Shown here: in pieces, positions 6,912 through 10,636 of the stretch | Layout of the letters: every line of letters begins with the position of its first letter | Numbering within the stretch: the stretch's first letter is position 1 | The notes under the pieces: model-generated | Told to the model about the DNA's origin: nothing | Seen by the model: only the letters and a program-made list of their open reading frames with translations | Database searches by the model: none | Made by a program: the position numbers and the translations under genes | DNA from: Prevotellaceae bacterium | GTDB taxonomy: Bacteria; Bacteroidota; Bacteroidia; Bacteroidales; UBA932 | DNA length: 10,636 bases | NCBI GenBank assembly: GCA_031264645.1 | Contig: JAISDR010000141.1 | Location: 1 to 10,636, forward strand | Direction of reading: 5' to 3'

Positions 6912-7379
6912 ATGAAACTCTCTGTAGAAGATGATGATAAAGTAGAAGTAATGATGTCTCCACTGATAGACTGCGTATTTTTGCTGCTGATATTTTTTCT
7001 TGTAACAACCATGATGAAAAAATGGGAGATGCAAATCCCGTTGACTCTGCCGTCGTCGACGTCGAGCCTTTCCACAAAGCGATCGACTCAGGAAGCAATC
7101 ATTATTGCTGTAGATGAACAGAAAAATGTTTACAGCGTGGCGGGTCACGATGCTTATTCGGGACAAAGCAGTTATGTCAAAATAAGAGATCTGGATATTT
7201 TCCTGAATGAGTTGCAAAGTCGGGAAGGGACAGAAATTACCGTCGATATTGCGGCTTATCGCACAGTATCTGTTAAGACTGTTATTGAAATATTTGATAA
7301 ATTTCAATTAAAAGGCTTCACACACACCAGAGTACGTTTGGGGAGCAAGCCATATCAGTTGCCGTATCAATTTAAATAA
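6912..7379 (+). CDS. exbD: ExbD/TolR-type biopolymer transport protein (first copy)
   Basis: This 155-residue single-pass protein pairs with the ExbB-like channel. A short cytoplasmic N-terminus is followed by M-S-P-L-I-D-C-V-F-L-L-L-I-F-F-L-V (about 15-31), the ExbD/TolR membrane helix. Asp20 is the proton-binding aspartate matching ExbD Asp25/TolR Asp23. The rest is a periplasmic domain with the ExbD layout: a short proline-containing start (P-L-T-L-P), strands around A-I-I-I-A-V-D and V-Y-S-V, a helix (R-D-L-D-I-F-L-N-E-L), then E-I-T-V-D-I-A-A-Y-R-T-V and a final helix K-T-V-I-E-I-F-D-K-F. The start at 6912 gives the family's standard N-terminus. It lies 30 bp after the ExbB-like gene and 12 bp before the second exbD. 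It differs clearly from the second copy outside the membrane helix. Confidence 0.92.
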   Translation: MKLSVEDDDKVEVMMSPLIDCVFLLLIFFLVTTMMKKWEMQIPLTLPSSTSSLSTKRSTQEAIIIAVDEQKNVYSVAGHDAYSGQSSYVKIRDLDIFLNELQSREGTEITVDIAAYRTVSVKTVIEIFDKFQLKGFTHTRVRLGSKPYQLPYQFK

Positions 7380-7391
7380 GAATTAAAAATT

Positions 7392-7817
7392 ATGAATTTA
7401 AAGAACATACATGATAACGAAGAACCGGAAGTATCGATGTCGCCGCTTATCGACTGTGTATTTCTGCTGTTGATTTTTTTCCTTGTTTCGTCGATGACAA
7501 AAGTAAAAAACAGAGACATAAACGTCGAATTGCCTGCCTCCGTATCGGCAATCAAACTGAAACCCGACGACAAACAGGCAATCGTCGGATTAGACAGCGA
7601 AGGTAATATCTATTGGGACGGGCGCCCCTGTTCGACCAACTTTTTGCTCGAACAGTTGCGTACCGTATGTATAGAAACACCCGACCGGCGCATACGTATC
7701 GACATGGATAAGGATTCTCCCTTCGGACGCTTTGTCGAAGTGATGGACGCCTGTCAATTTTATAATTTAAGTAACATTGGAATAAGAACATACGATGAAA
7801 ACTACAACCGACGCTAA
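7392..7817 (+). CDS. exbD: ExbD/TolR-type biopolymer transport protein (second copy)
   Basis: This 141-residue protein is a second ExbD. The N-terminus E-E-P-E-V-S precedes M-S-P-L-I-D-C-V-F-L-L-L-I-F-F-L-V, the same membrane core as the first copy, with the proton-carrying aspartate at residue 21. The periplasmic part (V-E-L-P-A-S-V-S-A onwards, then R-R-I-R-I-D-M-D and F-V-E-V-M-D-A-C) follows the ExbD fold and keeps the E-L-P signature after the helix better than the first copy does. Membrane cores so alike with periplasmic parts so different suggest an old duplication followed by specialisation, or a heterodimer, since ExbD works as a dimer inside the ExbB pentamer. The last 23 bp overlap the next gene's start, which implies translational coupling. 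Confidence 0.92.
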   Translation: MNLKNIHDNEEPEVSMSPLIDCVFLLLIFFLVSSMTKVKNRDINVELPASVSAIKLKPDDKQAIVGLDSEGNIYWDGRPCSTNFLLEQLRTVCIETPDRRIRIDMDKDSPFGRFVEVMDACQFYNLSNIGIRTYDENYNRR

Positions 7818-9312
7818 TCGTTATATAAAGATCATTTCATGGTTGATAACACTCCTTGTCGGAGGAGGACTGGTATTCCTGTTCAACATGTTACCTTCTC
7901 CCGACATGAGTAAACAAAATCTTGATTTGCAGCAATCGAGAAAAAATAAACCGGTAAGGGCGGTAACCCGTCAAATCAAGGAAGATCAAGCCCGGCGTTC
8001 GCTTCCCGAAAACTATGCACAGCAATTAGTCGAACAATCGGAGGTGTTGATAAAAATGGAATTGCAGGAGAGGTTGAAAACATTTCAGGATATGTCAAAA
8101 AAGATGCGTAAGAGCAAAGCGGAATATTTGAACCGTATCGAAACGCGGAAATTACCGGCTACAGCGCCTGCCGACGCAAATAATACATCGGTAGCCCGCC
8201 AGATTCCGCAAGTTGTCGATAAACCGCTCGGAGCAAATTTTTCGGTACAGGATATTTATGATCTGCTACAGCAGTATGAGTTGGAAATCCAAAGAAATAA
8301 TCTGGCAGTCATTGCCGCCAAAAGAGCGCTGTCTCAGGGATTTTCGTTTCCGGAAGTTTATAACTCATTGACCATGGGCACATCGCTTATGCCGACATTC
8401 AGCGAATTGATTCGCAATCAACTGAACGGCGCAGCCTGGGAACGTTCGGAAATGAGCAATGCCAGCGCCGGATTGGAGATCAAAAGTACTGCCGACCTGA
8501 ATAATTATCGAGGTTTGCTTGGACAGGCTACACGACAGGCAGGATTGGCAGGCACTCGACTGGAAAATCTTTTCGGCGTCTCAAAACCGGGTAAATGGGG
8601 GCAGCCCGGAGGATTCGGCAGTGGTAGCGGCGGCGGTTATGGCTACGGTTATGGCGGCGACGTGACTGCAAATGCTAACAATATGAACATTAAAGCGCCG
8701 AATCGTTATGTGCCGCGTCTGAACGAAGATATGGTGAAAGCACAGGCATTGCCCGGACGCCGTTTTTCGAAAAACAGCGATCGCAAGGGATGGCTCTATA
8801 TTAATACATGGTATATGATAGGACCATGGGAAAACTATGGACGTAATGACTTTGCTTTCGTTCATCCGCCTGAAATAGCCGTTGATTTTGATGCTGTTTA
8901 TACCGACGGTCAGGTTGGTAAAGGGCTTGCCGAAACCGATGCGCATCCTACTCGCATGTATGGCGATACAGTATGGCTTGACGGTAAACTGCGATGGATT
9001 TTCATGCAAAGCGAATCAATGCACAATACAGTACCCGTTACCACAGGTCATTCGACCTCTTACGCCTACACAGAACTTTACTTCGACGAAGCAACCACGA
9101 TGCAGGTTGCTATAGGTACTGATGATAGCGGAAAAATCTGGATTAACGGTAAAACGGTATGGCAAGATTCGGGCGTCAGTTTTTATTATATTGATGAACA
9201 TATCTCTCCATTTCAATTTCAGCAAGGATGGAATAGAATTTTGGTGCGTATTGAAAATGATGGCGGGGGACCGGCCGGTTTCAGTTTTTTAATTATTCCT
9301 CTGAATAAATAA
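7795..9312 (+). CDS. Single-pass envelope protein with C-terminal PA14/galactose-binding-like domain; possible TonB/TolA analogue
   Basis: This 505-residue protein closes the operon, the position TonB or TolA often holds. A cytoplasmic start of about 11 residues is followed by one membrane helix (about 12-31, I-K-I-I-S-W-L-I-T-L-L-V) with no cleavage site visible, so it should stay anchored in the inner membrane. Residues about 60-115 are highly charged and helical, possibly a coiled coil. A helical stretch (about 145-260) and a Gly/Tyr-rich hinge (268-289) follow. The C-terminal domain (about 335-505) has W-Y-M-I-G-P-W, T-E-L-Y-F, G-T-D-D-S-G-K-I-W-I-N-G-K and Q-G-W-N-R-I-L-V-R-I-E-N, the pattern of PA14-like/galactose-binding-like beta-sandwiches common in planctomycete and Bacteroidetes surface proteins. 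There is no TonB C-terminal domain, no long Pro-rich spacer and no SxxxH in the membrane helix. The ATG at 7795 overlaps exbD by 23 bp. Function is not known; a force-transmitting or ligand-binding partner of ExbB-ExbD is inferred from position and layout. Confidence 0.8.
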   Translation: MKTTTDANRYIKIISWLITLLVGGGLVFLFNMLPSPDMSKQNLDLQQSRKNKPVRAVTRQIKEDQARRSLPENYAQQLVEQSEVLIKMELQERLKTFQDMSKKMRKSKAEYLNRIETRKLPATAPADANNTSVARQIPQVVDKPLGANFSVQDIYDLLQQYELEIQRNNLAVIAAKRALSQGFSFPEVYNSLTMGTSLMPTFSELIRNQLNGAAWERSEMSNASAGLEIKSTADLNNYRGLLGQATRQAGLAGTRLENLFGVSKPGKWGQPGGFGSGSGGGYGYGYGGDVTANANNMNIKAPNRYVPRLNEDMVKAQALPGRRFSKNSDRKGWLYINTWYMIGPWENYGRNDFAFVHPPEIAVDFDAVYTDGQVGKGLAETDAHPTRMYGDTVWLDGKLRWIFMQSESMHNTVPVTTGHSTSYAYTELYFDEATTMQVAIGTDDSGKIWINGKTVWQDSGVSFYYIDEHISPFQFQQGWNRILVRIENDGGGPAGFSFLIIPLNK

Positions 9313-9481
9313 TCTCTTTGAGCGACGAATTATGTCCAATGTGCATAGATTGTTTTTCTTCTTGAATAGGACACAAAAATTTTACTCTGAATCCTTTCCA
9401 TGAAAGAAGAAACAACAATGACAGAATGGTCGATTTTTTGTTTCAGTTTCCAATTTTGTCGCTGTTTTAATTCCCCGTAAG
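9313..9481. other. Short convergent gap between operon and helicase gene
   Basis: This 169-bp gap lies between two convergent gene ends. It is AT-rich. I see no convincing terminator: TGTCC near 9331 and GGACA near 9370 could pair, but over a loop of about 30 nt. Reading frames here are under 30 codons and show no family features. The junction between the ExbB-ExbD operon and mobile-type DNA must lie in or near this gap, but I see no attachment-site-like repeat. Confidence 0.5.
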
Positions 9482-10636
9482 TCATAATTTGAATCCTTTT
9501 GTTTGATTTGTTTGTTGCAATCTTTCCGGCATCTGCGAATTGGTATTGCCGCAGTTTTTTATGAAATCGTTTGTTGTCAATTTGCCGGACATTAAATCGT
9601 GTATTTCTCTGGCAGCCTTTTGCGTTTCATCTTCGTTTTTGATGCTGTTTTTATGCGAACTGCCTTCATTCCTGTCATCGCCGGTATCAATCGGTTTCAG
9701 TGACAGCTGAATCTTTCTGTCCAGAGCCGCCAGTTCCGTTTTCAGGTCTTTCAATTCATTTTCCCTGCGCCATGTGGAGCGGACAATTTCCTGCAATACC
9801 GGCAAATCAGCCGAGATTTTTTTGTTCTCCTGTTCGTATGTTTTTATCAGAGAGGGAATTTTTTCCAGAGCATTGAGAAAATAGCGAACGGCTAATTTGG
9901 GGTCGTTGGCAATATGACCGTTGTTGTATGAATATTTGATATTTCCCTCGCCCTCAATAAAAAAGCGATTCTGTTTCATGAAAAGACCTTCCTTCATGGA
10001 ATCTTCGGTCTTTACCAGCAGACTGAATCCGTAGAGCGAACCGATTTTGTAGTGTTCGCTGTGGGTGGTGGCATTGTCGTTCAGACTGGCAAGTTTCGCG
10101 GCAAGAGATTTAAGGTCGGCATTTTCAACTCCGTTTAATTTCAGGGGATTGAGTTTATTTCCCTCACTTTCGTACTGAACCCTGTCACTGAAATCTTTCC
10201 AGTCGGTTTTCATGCGTGATATCAGTTCACTGTTGCCGTCCACTGTGCGGAGAATGTCATCGCGCCTGTGTTCGGATACAGCCCTGTTTTGATTGAAGCC
10301 CTTACGCTCACTTTCGAGAGTGGCGATTTTCTTTTCCAGCCGCGCCTTTTCCAGCAAATCGGTATTACCGGAGAGAATGGCTACATACTCCGAAAAATTC
10401 ATGCCCGATTTTTCGTCCAGACTTCCCTCATCAATCGTCCGTGCGCCCATATTGTTGGTCTTCAACTGTGTGATGAACAGCTGCTTGTTGTGAAGCAGAT
10501 TAAACTTGTAGGAATCAAGGCTTTTTTCCACGGCATAGATTATTACATCCACTTTATTGTCTGCAAACTGTCCGGCTGTTTCGTTGCCTTTGCGTATTGC
10601 CCGACCTTCGCGCTGTTCCAAATCCGAAGGTCGCCA
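9482..10636 (-). CDS. SNF2-type helicase (methylase/helicase family of conjugative elements), C-terminal fragment
   Basis: The frame is open to the window edge, giving the last 384 residues; an apparent TTG start at 10621 lies inside a conserved motif. The fragment begins W-R-P-S-D-L-E-Q-R-E-G-R-A-I-R-K-G-N, which is helicase motif VI of superfamily 2 (SNF2 branch), with the arginines that contact ATP. Next comes V-D-V-I-I-Y-A-V-E-K-S-L-D-S-Y-K-F-N-L-L, typical of very large (often near 2,000-residue) proteins with an N6-adenine methylase-like and a helicase region carried on Bacteroidetes conjugative transposons and some phages. The remainder is mostly charged helices (around residues 95-115 and 265-310) and a loose polar tail. 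The upstream methylase part would lie to the right of the window. The motif call is firm; the exact element is not visible. Confidence 0.82.
   Translation of the reverse strand, partial: WRPSDLEQREGRAIRKGNETAGQFADNKVDVIIYAVEKSLDSYKFNLLHNKQLFITQLKTNNMGARTIDEGSLDEKSGMNFSEYVAILSGNTDLLEKARLEKKIATLESERKGFNQNRAVSEHRRDDILRTVDGNSELISRMKTDWKDFSDRVQYESEGNKLNPLKLNGVENADLKSLAAKLASLNDNATTHSEHYKIGSLYGFSLLVKTEDSMKEGLFMKQNRFFIEGEGNIKYSYNNGHIANDPKLAVRYFLNALEKIPSLIKTYEQENKKISADLPVLQEIVRSTWRRENELKDLKTELAALDRKIQLSLKPIDTGDDRNEGSSHKNSIKNEDETQKAAREIHDLMSGKLTTNDFIKNCGNTNSQMPERLQQTNQTKGFKL

Noticed and set aside
8581..9009. Minus-strand frame inside the last operon gene
   Set aside because: Antisense shadow of the Gly/Tyr hinge and beta-sandwich region; its Ala/Thr runs are what the repeats give on the other strand.
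9325..9480. Small frames of 23-26 codons between the operon and the helicase gene, and a TGTCC/GGACA pairing as terminator
   Set aside because: The frames are too short, with no ribosome-binding or family support; the pairing is five bases over a loop of about 30 nt.

Overview
The window looks like Bacteroidota, probably Bacteroidales. Three things point there: a one-piece hybrid two-component regulator (HTCS) of about 1,350 residues, a promoter with a Bacteroides-type -33/-7 layout (TTG then TAnnTTTG), and a large helicase/methylase-type gene of the kind carried on Bacteroidetes conjugative elements. There are no RNA genes, CRISPR arrays or complete insertion sequences that I can see.

Layout, left to right. 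Positions 1-708 (+) hold the 3' end of a gene whose C-terminus resembles the HzsA-related (hydrazine synthase alpha-like, PSCyt/PSD-associated) proteins of Planctomycetes and Bacteroidetes. Positions 709-1132, between two convergent genes, hold eight copies of the palindrome GAACATGTTC at an exact 21-bp period. Positions 1133-5191 (-) encode the HTCS sensor-regulator. Positions 5192-5510 form a divergent control region with several TTGAnCGATTTACC-like sites, mostly about 21 bp apart, ending against a good promoter. Positions 5511-9312 (+) form a tight four-gene operon: an ExbB/TolQ-type proton channel with a large periplasmic N-terminal domain, two ExbD-type proteins, and a single-pass membrane protein with a C-terminal beta-sandwich-like domain. 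Positions 9482-10636 (-) hold the C-terminal part of a mobile-element SNF2-type helicase, cut by the window edge.

Working model (inference): the HTCS senses a ligand in the periplasm with its beta-propellers and, through its AraC-type output domain, binds the repeated sites and switches on the divergent operon. That operon would build a proton-driven inner-membrane machine like ExbB-ExbD-TonB or TolQ-TolR-TolA. Its force-transmitting protein would be a new type: it sits where TonB would be, and has one N-terminal membrane anchor, a long helical/Gly-rich stalk and a ligand-binding-like fold instead of a TonB C-terminal domain. The ExbB N-terminal domain and the fragment at the left edge both recall domains from planctomycete-style HzsA-related proteins, so they may serve one envelope process. 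No SusC/SusD pair or glycoside hydrolase is in view, so the usual polysaccharide-utilisation role of an HTCS is not shown here.
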